Positions 23,843 to 34,718 of a stretch of 64,000 bases of DNA are shown here, piece after piece. The position numbers and the translations under genes are program-made. The number at the start of each line of letters is the position of its first letter. Positions within the stretch are counted from its first letter, which is position 1. The notes under the pieces are model-generated. The model was not told where the DNA came from. It ran no database searches and was given only the letters and a program-made list of their open reading frames with translations. Source of the DNA: Mytilus edulis (taxonomy: Eukaryota > Mollusca > Bivalvia > Mytilida > Mytilidae); contig NC_092344.1 of NCBI RefSeq assembly GCF_963676685.1, forward strand, positions 49,312,830-49,376,829, given 5' to 3'.

Positions 23843-24535
23843 TCAATTTCTGAACTCTTCTGGGTTGTTTTCTGGAACCGACTCGGCCCCGGATGCTAGT
23901 TCCCGGAATCTCTTCAACTGAAAACGAGAAATCGCGTCTGCAATTTCATTTTTACAACCATCAATATGTTGTGCTTCAACTGAATATTGTGCTGCATTGT
24001 AAAAAGAATAAGGGGGCGAATAAATGCCATCACACGCTTCGACTTGGCAGTTCTTTTATTGACAATGCTAACTAATGCCATATTGTCAATTCGAAATAAA
24101 ATCTTTCGATTTTGGAAATTTGATGCCCATATAAACATAGCTAAAACAATTGGAACTAACTCTAAAAAAGTAATGTCCTTCATGATTGGCATATTTGACC
24201 ATGCTTCCGGCCATTTATATTGTGCCCATTTACCATCAAAATATGCACCACAACCTAAATCAGAGTTACCACAGCTGTCAGTGTACAAATGCAGCGTTTC
24301 ATTTGTTATCCACGTGTTTTCTGATGGATAACAATCTCCGTTAAAATGTTCCAGAAAAATCAGCCAAATTTTTGCATCTTCTCTGAGATCATTATTATTC
24401 TAATTGAATAAAAAGGCTTTTATTTTTTAATAAACCCTATGACATCATGAAACCTGCGAAGGAAAGCCCTAGACGAAGTAATCGCCCTTGAACAGGAAGC
24501 CATCAAACCCACTAATGATTCTATAAGTCCTAGTG
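23843..24535 (-). pseudogene. RT thumb and RNase H remnant of the Ngaro-like element
   Basis: The minus strand encodes LGLIESLVGLMASCSRAITS and RAFLRRFHDVIGF, an RT connection segment. After a stop/frameshift come EHFNGDCYPSENTWITNETL and LYTDSCGNSDLGCGAYFDGKW (RNase H start, with the Asp of TDS). ITFLELVPIVLA carries the Glu and RIDNMALV the second Asp. After another frameshift near 23965 it ends HIDGCKNEIADAISRFQ, where the ADAISR Asp is the last acidic site. The RT palm with its catalytic Asp residues is missing: a deletion of about 1 kb separates this from the gag-like ORF. Confidence 0.75.
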
Positions 24536-24544
24536 TGTAATCTT

Positions 24545-25370
24545 TTTATTCAACATTCACTGGTTGCATATATAACAACCAAAGCTCATTGTCTATATTA
24601 CTTCATAAACTGGATGGTTCATGAGCTTTTCTTAGTCTATATTGCTCATCGTAATTTTTCCAACCCATACCTTGGTTTCTTTGAGCCCCAAGGCGTATTG
24701 TTTGCATGTATTTTAACAATTCCTTAAATCGGTTTACGTGCACAGCACAATAAATATAAATAAAAATGATGAAAGCATCTGTCCACTTTTCAATATTTGT
24801 AATTTTTGATTGTTGAGAAATGGGTTGTAAAATGAATTCCCCTTGAGCCCATGTCAACTTTTGTTTGTCAGAACCCGTGTTGACTGAATTTTTCAATAGA
24901 CAAGCTAAATCTATGAATTCCCCTTTCAATATTTTTTCTTTAATTGACTGTGTTACATTTATGCCTAGATTCTCATGAACACTTTCAATTCTATTGGGAA
25001 TTTGTATATAATCATTATTGGCCACATTACCTGTTTGTGACACAAACTGTGTGTTATCAACAGTTGGCTGGGGGTCTATTGCTAGTCTTGGTTGCCATGG
25101 TAACATGTCCGGAATGTGGACAGAGTTGTCCTGAATGCTAGAAAATGTTGGCATCAACATTCTTGTCGTTGATACTGTTGTTGCAGTTGTTGGTATGGCA
25201 GCGCCGTCCTGTCCAGAAGTTGTATAGATAGCCTCAGGCCTTGTAACCGTCGATGATTGTACTGACGCCCGTGACGAAACTCCCTTCGACACCACCGGGG
25301 TCCTTCTTAATCCAGCTCTCGCTGATGCTGTACGCTTCCTGGTACCTCTTCTCAACATACTGAAACTCAC
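24545..25370 (-). pseudogene. Gag-like ORF of the Ngaro-like element
   Basis: An open frame of 255 codons starts MSFSMLRRGTRKRTASARAG and ends AHEPSSL at 24603; similarity in another frame continues as NELWLLYMQPVN to about 24550. The N-terminal 40 residues are basic and Ser/Thr-rich, the middle Pro/Thr-rich. The LWLLYM ending is, from my memory of the family, typical of gag-type ORFs of DIRS/Ngaro elements. It lies upstream of the RNase H segment, as expected. Role: presumed structural protein of the retroelement. Confidence 0.6.
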
Positions 25371-25842
25371 AATTAAATTTATGTATAATTATTCATTTAT
25401 TTTTATTAAATTTATTTATTTACTTATTTCAAATTTATTCGTTTGTTTGTGTGTGTAACCAAAAGTCTTTAATCAATGACAATATATCTTAAAGCTGTAG
25501 CCGTTCAAACGATGTATTATCGTTTTTGTTGAATTGATAGTATGTCGTGTTCTACGAAGTAATTACTTCCGCAGCAGAATCACTGGTTGAATTATTCACC
25601 AAATATAAAGTCACCACAAAAATATAATTTCTTTAACTTAAGTCGTATAGTGATTAAATAATTTTTCTTTTATTTCATATTCGGCACCACGTGGCGGCCA
25701 CGCCGTTTCGAAATTCAACAATTTCTAACTATTTTACAATTCTTTTATTAAAACAATTATTTGTATTATCCATTATATCTCTTTGCCTATTATACATATA
25801 TAAAATACCAACTTTAATATCCACTATAGTAATTCAACTTGA

Positions 25843-26049
25843 TATTTTCAAAATACTTCTCTCTGTATTGTAATTACACGTCTGTTCACTTGCAGCTCAA
25901 AGTTAAAAAGAATGCTAACGTCAAATTGACGTCACCACTATACATCTTATCGACTACATATGAATTTATAAAGGAAAGCACTGCAACGGACGAGATTAAA
26001 ACTTTCCACTAGAATAACCGAATTTATGTATATTACATAAATTCTATTA
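25843..26049 (-). repeat. Ngaro-like split repeat A1
   Basis: 207-bp copy of A2 at the 5' end of the element, with host-side flank TACAAACC. Confidence 0.88.
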
Positions 26050-27027
26050 TACAAACCAAAAATGAACTGCATGCCGGAAAATGAATTAAATTATGAAAGC
26101 GAACAGATGCATATCAATGTTAACGTTAACGTTAAAATAATGTCAATTTTATTGAAGAGTATAAACGTCGGTAAAATAAAGGTACACGTTTTCAAGCGTA
26201 AATCATAAATTGTCCATTAAAACATAAGTGTGTACATAGTAGTAAAATATAACATGTATTGATGCTCGCTACGAAAAAGGGGAAAGCTCGAATAACAAAC
26301 CCTTCCTCTCGCATTTAAATTCATGCTTGTACAAATAATGTTATTTATTCTGACAATGACCGAATTTTGTATTTGCAACTGACAAGGGGATGTGTTTACA
26401 TTAATAGGCTGCGTAAACGGTAAGCTACATGAATTATCCAATACACTCCTCGTCCTGAACATGCATGAAATATTTACCACTGGACGTTAAGCAACCAACA
26501 AATAATCCAATACACCCGAATTGTTAAAAATTCATTTAAAGGAAATATAGTATTTTGTGACACCTGAATAACCCTTTTAGCAATTATTACTAGGTCATAC
26601 TTCTAAATTTAGAAACACTAACATAAGACTACCGGTAAAGTAAAAGCCTATCGCATTATATGGTATATCATAGCAAATTAGATTTTGCAAAAAGACTTGT
26701 TTTTAACATTAGTTCCCTTGAACCTTTCTCTTTTGTGCCATCGCACTTTAGCGTGCTATACCGTCGCACTTTAGCAAATAAACAACCATCGTACTTTAGC
26801 GTAGACCATCGCACTTACGCGTTCCCATCGCACTTTAGAGTACCATCGCAGAGTCCTACATATATTTTTTGGTGATTTTCAACTTATTTGAATATCGAAA
26901 CCGACTGCTAGCATATACTTTCATGCTGAATATCGAATAACGAATAACGCATCGGCTGCTAATTTCGCATACAGTTGTGGTATGGTCAGATGCTTTTTAA
27001 ATCTGTTAAGTGCAAATATAGCGTGTT

Positions 27028-27699
27028 ATGACAAACATCCAGCAAGGTGTGTCGAATACATCAATGAAACCAGATGGAAATATGCATCATATAACAGCAC
27101 TCGGTTGTAAATATTGTAAGGACGTTAATTTTTTAATAAGAATAAGGGATATTGAGAATTGCCTTATAGAACATATATCTGATGGCAAACTCGACTGTGT
27201 TGATGTCATAGCTGTGCATGTTGGAACCAACAATGTGTCTGATAGAGATACTGTTCGTACTATAATAAATGATTATAAAAATCTTATTCACACGGTAAAA
27301 CAGAGCTTACCGGAAACGCAAATAATTATTTCATCAATTCTACCAAGGCCTACAGATTACAAGTCAAACCATATTATTTCTGAAGTAAACCAGCAGTTAC
27401 TAACAGTTGAAGATAATCAAGTGAAAATACTAGATAACACGTTAGACTTTTTGTACGGCAATCGTCCTAATCAATTGCTTTTTCAGGACCATGTACACAC
27501 CAACGTAGACGGTGCTAAAGTTCTAAGCCATAACATTATTTCTTGTGTTAACACAATGCTTAGATTGTACGATTCAAATTCACAATTTGAACAAAATTTT
27601 TATTCGGAGAGGATAACAGGGAGGAGATATGCGCCATTAGAGACAACCAATCAAGATTATCAACATCCACATTCATTTCGTCCAAACGTCTGGAATTAG
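27028..27699 (+). CDS. LINE ORF1 with SGNH/GDSL esterase-like domain, N-terminally truncated
   Basis: 223 codons, with an in-frame TAG just upstream fixing the ATG as the first available start. VDVIAVHVGTNNVSDRDTVR contains the GTNN block III. TQIIISSILPRPTDYKS is block IV, and FQDHVHTNVDGAKVLSHN holds the D-x2-H catalytic pair. Block I (the nucleophile Ser) should lie upstream and is missing. Such esterase ORF1 proteins are known in CR1-clade LINEs. It precedes ORF2 at 27777 in the same orientation. Probably an inactive remnant. Confidence 0.7.
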   Translation: MTNIQQGVSNTSMKPDGNMHHITALGCKYCKDVNFLIRIRDIENCLIEHISDGKLDCVDVIAVHVGTNNVSDRDTVRTIINDYKNLIHTVKQSLPETQIIISSILPRPTDYKSNHIISEVNQQLLTVEDNQVKILDNTLDFLYGNRPNQLLFQDHVHTNVDGAKVLSHNIISCVNTMLRLYDSNSQFEQNFYSERITGRRYAPLETTNQDYQHPHSFRPNVWN

Positions 27700-27776
27700 A
27701 AGAAACTTTTGAATTCTGCTCAAGTCAAGCACGAGATTGTATTTTATATCATTCTATAGTTATTCTCATTGTATAT

Positions 27777-30695
27777 GTGTGTATTGCTATTTTTCTTCTT
27801 GAGCAAAAATCAGAATGCTACAAGTATACCCAGATCAATCCTTTTATATTCCCACACAAATCCCTTAACATTTGTCACTTAAATATAAACCATGTTTTAC
27901 CAAAATTTGCCGAAATACAATACTTAATTTCGGATTCAAAATCAAACACGCATATTTTATGTTTGAGTGAAACATTTTTGTCAAGTAGTGTCAAAAATAA
28001 AGAGATCAATATTCTAGGGTACAATTTACATAGAAAAGACAGAATTGATAAATCTGGGGGTGGGCTTTTACTTTATACTTCAAAACAAATAAATACGCTT
28101 AGAAGGAACGATTTGGAAATGCAAGAAATTGAGTCAATGTGGATAGAAGTTATTAATATTCATCAAAAGCCTATTTTACTAGGTTATGTATATAGACCAC
28201 CTAACAGTAATGCTGACTGGGTTACTAAGTTTGAAACCATGATGTTAAAGGTTGACACTGAAGAAAAGGAAACTATTATTATGGGAGATTTTAATATTGA
28301 TATAATGTCAAGTAAAAAACATGCTAAGTGGTCACACATCAAAAATATTTTCAACATGAGTCAAATGGTTACAGAACCTACCAGAGTAACTAAAACTTCA
28401 TCTACTTTAATTGACCATGTGTATTGTAATCTGCCAGAAAATATTAATTATATTGCAGTTCCAAAATATTCAATCAGTGATCACTATCCAGTATGTATTT
28501 CTCATAAAAGAGGGTTCAAAACGAAAAAGCAAATTCATGATTATATAACTTATAGATCTACAAAATATTTTAACGAGACTGATTTTATTCACCATTTATC
28601 TCAGTGTCCCTTTGACAGTATACTAGAAATTGATGATCCTGATGAAGCGCTACTAAGTTTTATAAATATTTTTACTGAAGTTTTAAATCATCATGCTCCT
28701 CTCATTAAAAAGCGAGTTAAACATGTTTATCAAAATCAGTGGATAAATGATGAAATTAAGGAGGGCATGAAAAAACGTGATTATTATCATAAGAAAAAAG
28801 ACACATATAACTATAAATTTTGGAGAAATAAGGTTAAATACCTCATAGAAAATTCAAAACTAAATTTTTATACTGAAGTATTAGAACAAGAAAAAGGAAA
28901 TAGTAGCAAATTATGGAAACACTTGCATAATGTAAATGGTAGTGAAAATCATCATAACCATGCAATCTTAAATGACTGTAGTAATAAACCAATTACAGAC
29001 CCTAAAAGCATTGCTGATACTTTCAATAATTATTTTACAAATATTACTGAAAATGTTAATCTTAATTCAAACTCAAGCACCAGTTGTTCTGGAAAACTTG
29101 ATAATTATATTTCATGTCGTGTACCAGAAAATGTCTTTTTTACCATACCACAAATAACTAATGAATTTGTTCTCCATCAATTAATCACACTTGATGAGAA
29201 AAAAGCAACAGGTCTTGATAATATCAGTGCAAAGTTTTTAAAAATGTCATCACACCTAATTTCAGTTCCATTATGCCACATTTTTAATTCAAGCATAAGA
29301 AAATCAGTATACCCATCGTTATTCAAACTGGCTAAAGTTCTACCAGTTTTTAAAAATAAAGGTTCAAAAAATGATGTTTTTAATTACAGACCTATTGCAA
29401 TTTTACCATTACTATCTAAGATCCTTGAGCGACACGTAAAAACTCATTTCATGAATTTTCTAAACAAATATAATCTATTGTATGTCATGCAATCAGGCTT
29501 TCGTGCAAACCATTCCTGTCAAACTGCTATGACTTCTTTGTTAGATAAATGGTTAAAAGCCGTTGATGAAGGAAATTTAGTAGGGGCAGTATTTTTAGAT
29601 CTGTGTAAAGCTTTTGATCTTCTAAATCACAAACTGCTCCTTCAAAAATTACAAAAATATAAATGTTCTTATAATTCAATTCATTGGTTTACTTCGTATT
29701 TAGCTGATAGACATCAAGTCGTATCAATTTCAAATACTTTTTCAGACGTATCTACATTAAAAGCAGGTGTACCTCAAGGGTCCGTTTTAGGTCCTATATT
29801 ATTCTTAATATTTATTAATGATTTGCCTTTGTGTAATCCTAATCATAATCTTGATCTTTTTGCTGATGATAGCACAATTTCTGTAATTGGAAAAGACAAA
29901 AGGTATATAAGTCAGACACTCAATGTTGTATTAGAAAATATTTGTCAATGGGTTGATGAAAACAAAATGTTAGTTAATGTGTCAAAAACTAAGACAATGT
30001 GTATAGGTTCAAAACAAAAACTGTCTGTAATGTGTAATGACACATTAAATGTATCCATTAATGGCCAAAAGATTAATGAAAGTCACTGTGAAAAAGTCCT
30101 GGGTATTTTTGTTGACAAAACTCTTTCTTGGTATGATCAAATTAATCATATAATCAAAAAAGTTAATTCTTCATTAGCTTTATTAAAAAGAATCAAGAAA
30201 TACTTGAATCACAATGCACGAATTCTATTTTACAATGCGTATATTCTTCCACATTTGGATTACTGTTGTTCAGTATGGGGAAACTGTAACAAGTTTTTAG
30301 TTGACAGTTTACTAAAATTGCAAAAAAGGGCAGCTAGAATTATTTTAAACGAACACGATATTCGAAAACCATCTATTGAACTATTTAAGGAATCTGGAAT
30401 TATTCCTGTTACTAAGAGAATATTTTACCACAAATCATTATTAATGTATAAATCAAAACACCAACTGGCACCAAAATATTTATCCAATCTTATTGTGCCT
30501 ACAAGTAGTAAACAATCGTACAATACTCGACTTTCATCATCGGATAATTTTATTGTCCCTAAATCAAATACAGAATTATACAAATCAAGTTTTTCTTTTA
30601 GTGGTCCAAAAGTGTGGAATTCACTGTCCAGTGAAATTAAAAAATCAAAAAGTATATCTGCATTCAAAAACTCTTACAAGTCATTTTATTTTTAA
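27777..30695 (+). CDS. LINE ORF2: endonuclease plus reverse transcriptase, intact
   Basis: 972 uninterrupted codons. The N-terminal endonuclease/exonuclease/phosphatase fold shows LNICHLNINHVLPKFAEI, LCLSETFLS, YRPPNSN, GDFNID (about residue 169), and SISDHYPVC (about 231). The RT shows KKATGLDNISAKFL, NYRPIAILPLLSKILERHV, GFRANHSCQTAM, FLDLCKAFDLLNH (about 606), GVPQGSVLGPILFLIFINDL (about 663) and LFADDS (about 695). The C-terminus has ILPHLDYCCSVWGNC and ends near NSYKSFYF. All catalytic Asp residues are visible. It copies the element RNA into a nicked target site. An intact frame this long suggests recent activity. Confidence 0.92.
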   Translation: MCIAIFLLEQKSECYKYTQINPFIFPHKSLNICHLNINHVLPKFAEIQYLISDSKSNTHILCLSETFLSSSVKNKEINILGYNLHRKDRIDKSGGGLLLYTSKQINTLRRNDLEMQEIESMWIEVINIHQKPILLGYVYRPPNSNADWVTKFETMMLKVDTEEKETIIMGDFNIDIMSSKKHAKWSHIKNIFNMSQMVTEPTRVTKTSSTLIDHVYCNLPENINYIAVPKYSISDHYPVCISHKRGFKTKKQIHDYITYRSTKYFNETDFIHHLSQCPFDSILEIDDPDEALLSFINIFTEVLNHHAPLIKKRVKHVYQNQWINDEIKEGMKKRDYYHKKKDTYNYKFWRNKVKYLIENSKLNFYTEVLEQEKGNSSKLWKHLHNVNGSENHHNHAILNDCSNKPITDPKSIADTFNNYFTNITENVNLNSNSSTSCSGKLDNYISCRVPENVFFTIPQITNEFVLHQLITLDEKKATGLDNISAKFLKMSSHLISVPLCHIFNSSIRKSVYPSLFKLAKVLPVFKNKGSKNDVFNYRPIAILPLLSKILERHVKTHFMNFLNKYNLLYVMQSGFRANHSCQTAMTSLLDKWLKAVDEGNLVGAVFLDLCKAFDLLNHKLLLQKLQKYKCSYNSIHWFTSYLADRHQVVSISNTFSDVSTLKAGVPQGSVLGPILFLIFINDLPLCNPNHNLDLFADDSTISVIGKDKRYISQTLNVVLENICQWVDENKMLVNVSKTKTMCIGSKQKLSVMCNDTLNVSINGQKINESHCEKVLGIFVDKTLSWYDQINHIIKKVNSSLALLKRIKKYLNHNARILFYNAYILPHLDYCCSVWGNCNKFLVDSLLKLQKRAARIILNEHDIRKPSIELFKESGIIPVTKRIFYHKSLLMYKSKHQLAPKYLSNLIVPTSSKQSYNTRLSSSDNFIVPKSNTELYKSSFSFSGPKVWNSLSSEIKKSKSISAFKNSYKSFYF

Positions 30696-30917
30696 AAGTG
30701 TTGAATTTATAAGTTAAGACACAATGTATACCATAGTTGTTTTTGTTGTTGTTGTTATATTACTTTATATACGCCTATTGTTTACATGTGTGTAACAGTA
30801 GATTAATTATTTTTTATTCATATTGTTAACATTGTATGCATGTAGAGAGCCTTATTGAAAATTGGTTTAATCCAAATGAGCCACTCTCTTTAAATAAAGA
30901 TATTATTATTATTATTA

Positions 30918-32139
30918 AGGGTTCTTATTTAGAGGTCTTAGGACTTCAACAACAAATAACAGTAGTCTCAAATAACGACCATACAAAACACAATTATAAA
31001 ATACTATATATACTAGTGCAGAGAAAGATAACTCTCTGACATGTTTATGAACAAGTGCATTGCACTGAGTATAACATTCAAAGTAAAATAATATTCTCAT
31101 TCTCTTTCACATCTATATTTTCCGTCTCAAAGACTCAACTTAAACTTGTGTCTTACATTTATTAGTTTATGCATCTCATAAACTTAACTGCGAGAAATAT
31201 TCTGATATCATCTTGAATATGCATATTCTATTATTTTCTTCCAAATGATATACAAGAGAACTAAAAGATACCAACAGTTTATTCAAATTCATAAGTAGGA
31301 AATACACGTAGAGAAAAAAACGAAAATAAAGACCAAATGACACACACCAGTAAACCAAACATGAAATAAAACCAAAGTCTGAGCGACCCGAACCCAACCA
31401 GAACAAGGGGTGACCCCATGTGCTTGGAATGATAACCATGTCCTGCTCCAAATGTGTCACGTGTTGCTTACGTAAGTACAAACCGGTTGACAAGTCTTAA
31501 ACATATCTCAATGTGCTCTTGGTTGTCTAAACATTTTTATCGTTTTTGTACACTTTAGTAGTGTGATTATCGGGTTAAATTATGACATGCTGAAAATGTT
31601 TAATTGATATTACTCCGTGTTTTTGTTCTTCAATTCACAGTTGTTGCATGACCGTCCGTTTGGAAAGAATTAATCTCAAATCTGTGATATGTGCTGTCTT
31701 AAAATTGAAGTGAGATGAGAGTTATTTTGCTCCGTGTTAAAGGCATCATGGTAACTTTGAGATGAAGAATAACAAAAACGGCTCTTTTCCTAAATCCAAG
31801 ATGGCCGCCATGATCGGATGGACTTTTTTCGTGCCTACTCCCCATAATATTATTACATACACCTAAAGGGATGTTCTTACAAATTTTCATGCTTTTATCA
31901 CCATTTGCATGATTTTTGTGGTAAGCTGCACAACTGTATTGTTTTCTGTAGTTTTTCGTTTTTTATTTGCTGTTCATGTGACATGGATATCCTTTCTTTT
32001 CTAATATAGTATTGTATATTTGCCGCAAGACGCTAAGCATCTTACAATGTATTCTCCCAACCATTTGATAATGGAGTGAAGTATCTCATCAACATTTTTT
32101 ATACATAATGTACACACTATAAACCGTTATTCATGTATA
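30918..32139. other. Intergenic DNA with retroelement 3'-end fragment
   Basis: About 31290-31490 on the minus strand (GTAAGCAACACGTGAC, GGAGCAGGACATGG) resembles the 3' region of the RT element at 59.8-60.5 kb. The rest has no gene. CCAAGATGGCCGCCATGATCGG at 31797 is a GC-rich islet without visible coding. Confidence 0.45.
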
Positions 32140-32520
32140 ATCACTCAAAAGAAAAAAGCAATTGATTGCCAGTGATACAACTGTCAACAAGAGACCATAT
32201 GACACATATATTAACAACTATAGGTTACCAAATGTACCTTCAACAATGAACAAAGCTCATACCGCATAGTCAACCATAAAAGGCCCAGAAAAGGCAAATG
32301 TAAAACGATGCAAACAAGAAAACTAACGGCCTAATTTATATACAAAAAATGAACGAAAAACAAACATGTAGCACATCAACAAACGACAACCACTGGATTA
32401 CAGGCTTCTGTCTTTGGCCAGGCACATACATACAGACTGTGACGGGGTTAAACTTGTTAGCGGGATCCCAACCATTCCCCTAACCTAGGACAGCGGTGTA
32501 AGCTCAAGACAATATGTTTG
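32140..32520 (+). repeat. R2 repeat copy
   Basis: Contains ACAAGAGACCATATGACAC, AACTATAGGTTACC, ACCGCATAGTCAACC, CGGCCTAATTTATA and GTTAAACTTGTTAGCGGGAT in R2 order. Confidence 0.65.
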
Positions 32521-32524
32521 ATAT

Positions 32525-33045
32525 CACACGTTTGGCTATACTTTTTGGACCTTTTGGATTATAGCTCTTCATCTTTTATATAAACTTTGGATTTCAAATT
32601 TTTTGGCAACGAGCATCACTGAAGAGACATGTATTGTCGAAATGCGCATCTGGTGCAAGAAAATTAGTACCGTCAATTTTATTACTACCACTGGGTCAAT
32701 GCCTCTGCTGGTGGACTATTAGTCCCCGAGGGTATCACCAGCCCAGTAGCCAGTACTTCGGTACTGTCATGAAAATACGGATTTTTTGTGTTATTAAAAT
32801 TTCCTGTTACAAAATATTAGAAATTATTATAAATTAAGGAATGAATCTCCCTCATGCAAAGCTCTGATTCCTTTCACGGATTTGGCTATACTTTTTTGAC
32901 CTTTTGGATTATAGCTCTTCATCTTTTATATAAGCTTTGGATTTCAAATATTTTGGCCACGAGCATCACTGAAGAGACATGTATTGTCGAAATGCGCATC
33001 AGGTGCAAGAAAATTAGAACCGTCAATTTTATTACACTAAAGTTT
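32525..33045 (+). repeat. Dispersed repeat R4, duplicated in tandem
   Basis: TTTGGCTATACTTTTT...GAGCATCACTGAAGAGACAT...CGAAATGCGCATC...GTGCAAGAAAATTAG occurs at 32530-32690 and again at 32880-33035, separated by ~190 bp. Inverted or partial relatives lie at 48070-48300, 58430-58560 and 63700-63755. Confidence 0.65.
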
Positions 33046-34458
33046 GCCATTTCGGAGTATTTGTTTTTTTTGTTTTTACTTCCTTTATAGTGCACTTCAG
33101 TTCAGTTCATTTCACTGAACTATTTATGTTAGGTTGCAACATGTTGTTCCCTTTTTAATCATTGATCGAGTGATTGTTGGTTGCATAACAAGTTTCAAAT
33201 AAACATTTAGCATGCATGTTCGGGTCGAGAATAAATTGAAGTACAAGTATATTAGGTAAATCATGCAGAGGGTGTCTACCTGGATGAAGGCCGGACAATT
33301 TAGACTGCAAGTAAGAAATTCAGGTATATTCAATCGAGATATAAATTTATCCCTTAAACATGCCTTTGAATGACACATACAAGAGTTAGATAAAGGGTTC
33401 TTAACGTATAGGGAACGTGACACTCTTTCTTTCGGACAGGACATGGCGGTGATGATTTACATAATTACTAACAGAAGCGACCTCTTAAAAGTTCCAAGAT
33501 AAAAACAATGCATGCTCAAGTGGATTTTCTGACTGGAGTCCGGTGATTGTCCACTAATCAGTAATATTTTCTATAGACAATAAAACAATGAGAAACGAGA
33601 AAAACTTATGACATGTATGAACAACATCTACAAATATACAAAATGTTATATTGCCGCTGGACAATACGTCTACATGTATCGATCATCAATTGAAAAGTAG
33701 TGAATTATATTACTATCATTTTAAAACACAATGATTGTGTCTAGAGACCCTAACCATAGGGTACTTTACAAAATTAACCCAAACCTTACAAAACAAAGTA
33801 AAATTTGTGTATTTACCAACAGTTACTTCTAATTTAGAATAAACATTAACCAATCTTAATCCAAGCCGAGGCTGAACCTTAAAACTAACCAGATACTTCG
33901 GGATAACTTAATCGAATTAAGGACCAAGGACAGGAGGCATTACTGCCGTAAAATTTGACGTCTTATTTTGCAAGCATTATATATGTTATACATCATAACA
34001 TATTTTCATCTTTCTTACAATAACTTCCGGGGAGAGAACACTATTCAAAACGCAAGTGTACGGCATTCAAATTACCAAGGCAACACAGGCAGTCACTTTG
34101 AAATTCATTTGAAATCTTAAGTTCCTTTTGAAATTATCTGCTTCATTGACGAAATAAAAGACTTAAATTATTATCAAATTAAAATATAGTTCTCTGATTC
34201 GCTATACTTCATTCGAGCGCGTATGAGGTATAAGGATCAGAATTCTATATTTTAATAAGATTGCCTCGCTGCAGTCCTTCTTGCAGAAACACTTAGGAAG
34301 ATAGCATTACTGGCAACGTAATAAGACACGACACGGATAAAGTATTTTGAACAGGGGGTGATTCCGTTCCAATGCCAAGATTACCATGTAAAAAGGGGCA
34401 TTTTAACGCCCGGAACCTTTCACCGGTGTTGGCTCTCAATGGTACTAAAGGAGACACT
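33046..34458. other. Intergenic DNA
   Basis: A 106-codon minus-strand frame at 33124-33444 is not recognised and has no supporting splice or family evidence. No gene called. Confidence 0.35.
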
Positions 34459-34718
34459 ATGATTGATACATTTGGAAAAATATCCTTGTATTGCCCTTTT
34501 ATATTACAAACAAATCAAAATTGCAGTGGTTTCAATGCAGAATAATAAATCGAATTTTAGGCACGAATGAACTTCTCCTTAAAATAAAAATTAAAGATAC
34601 AAATATTTGTAGTTTTGGGTGCAGAGGGGTTGAAACAATAGAACATATATTCTGGACGTGTCCATATATATCAAAATTATGGGAAGACCTTAACTCCTGG
34701 ATATTTGAGAAGACATAA
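34430..34718 (+). pseudogene. LINE ORF2 C-terminal fragment (zf-RVT-like)
   Basis: The segment after about 34474 contains C-x3-C and H-x4-C spacing (SFGCRGVETIEHIFWTCPY) seen in the C-terminal domain of LINE proteins. The 5' truncation point coincides with the target duplication, so nothing upstream belongs to it. Not functional. Confidence 0.7.

Larger units (their letters stand above)
20989..26049 (-). mobile_element. Ngaro-like tyrosine-recombinase retrotransposon, decayed and internally deleted
   Basis: Read on the minus strand the order is A1 (26049-25843), coding region, B1 (22124-21771), A2 (21770-21564), B2 (21342-20989). The A copies are 207 bp and the B copies 354 bp, each pair nearly identical. 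This split direct repeat arrangement is known for Ngaro and PAT retrotransposons. The coding region carries gag-like, RNase H, tyrosine recombinase and SGNH hydrolase segments in Ngaro order. The palm of RT is deleted, and frameshifts and stops break the rest. Bases at the ends (TTAT/TAT) fit recombinase strand exchange rather than a target-site duplication. It cannot move by itself. Confidence 0.88.
20804..26865. mobile_element. Small TIR element with subterminal repeats, split by the Ngaro-like element
   Basis: ATATATGTAGGACTC at 20804-20818 is matched inverted at 26851-26865. Just inside each end is a cluster of GCTAAAGTGCGATGG units: about six head-to-tail at 20816-20945, and about six inverted at 26739-26850. 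Removing the 5061-bp inner element leaves about 1.0 kb. No coding remains, so it is non-autonomous. The ATAT/TATA ends hide the exact target duplication. Confidence 0.75.
26940..30917 (+). mobile_element. CR1-like non-LTR retrotransposon (5' end incomplete)
   Basis: An esterase-type ORF1 and an endonuclease/RT ORF2 lie in tandem 77 bp apart. A short 3'UTR ends in AATAAAGATATTATTATTATTATT, a microsatellite-like tail. The 5' boundary is not clear; ORF1 lacks its N-terminal block, suggesting 5' truncation at insertion. No target duplication is obvious, as is common for CR1-type elements. Confidence 0.8.
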
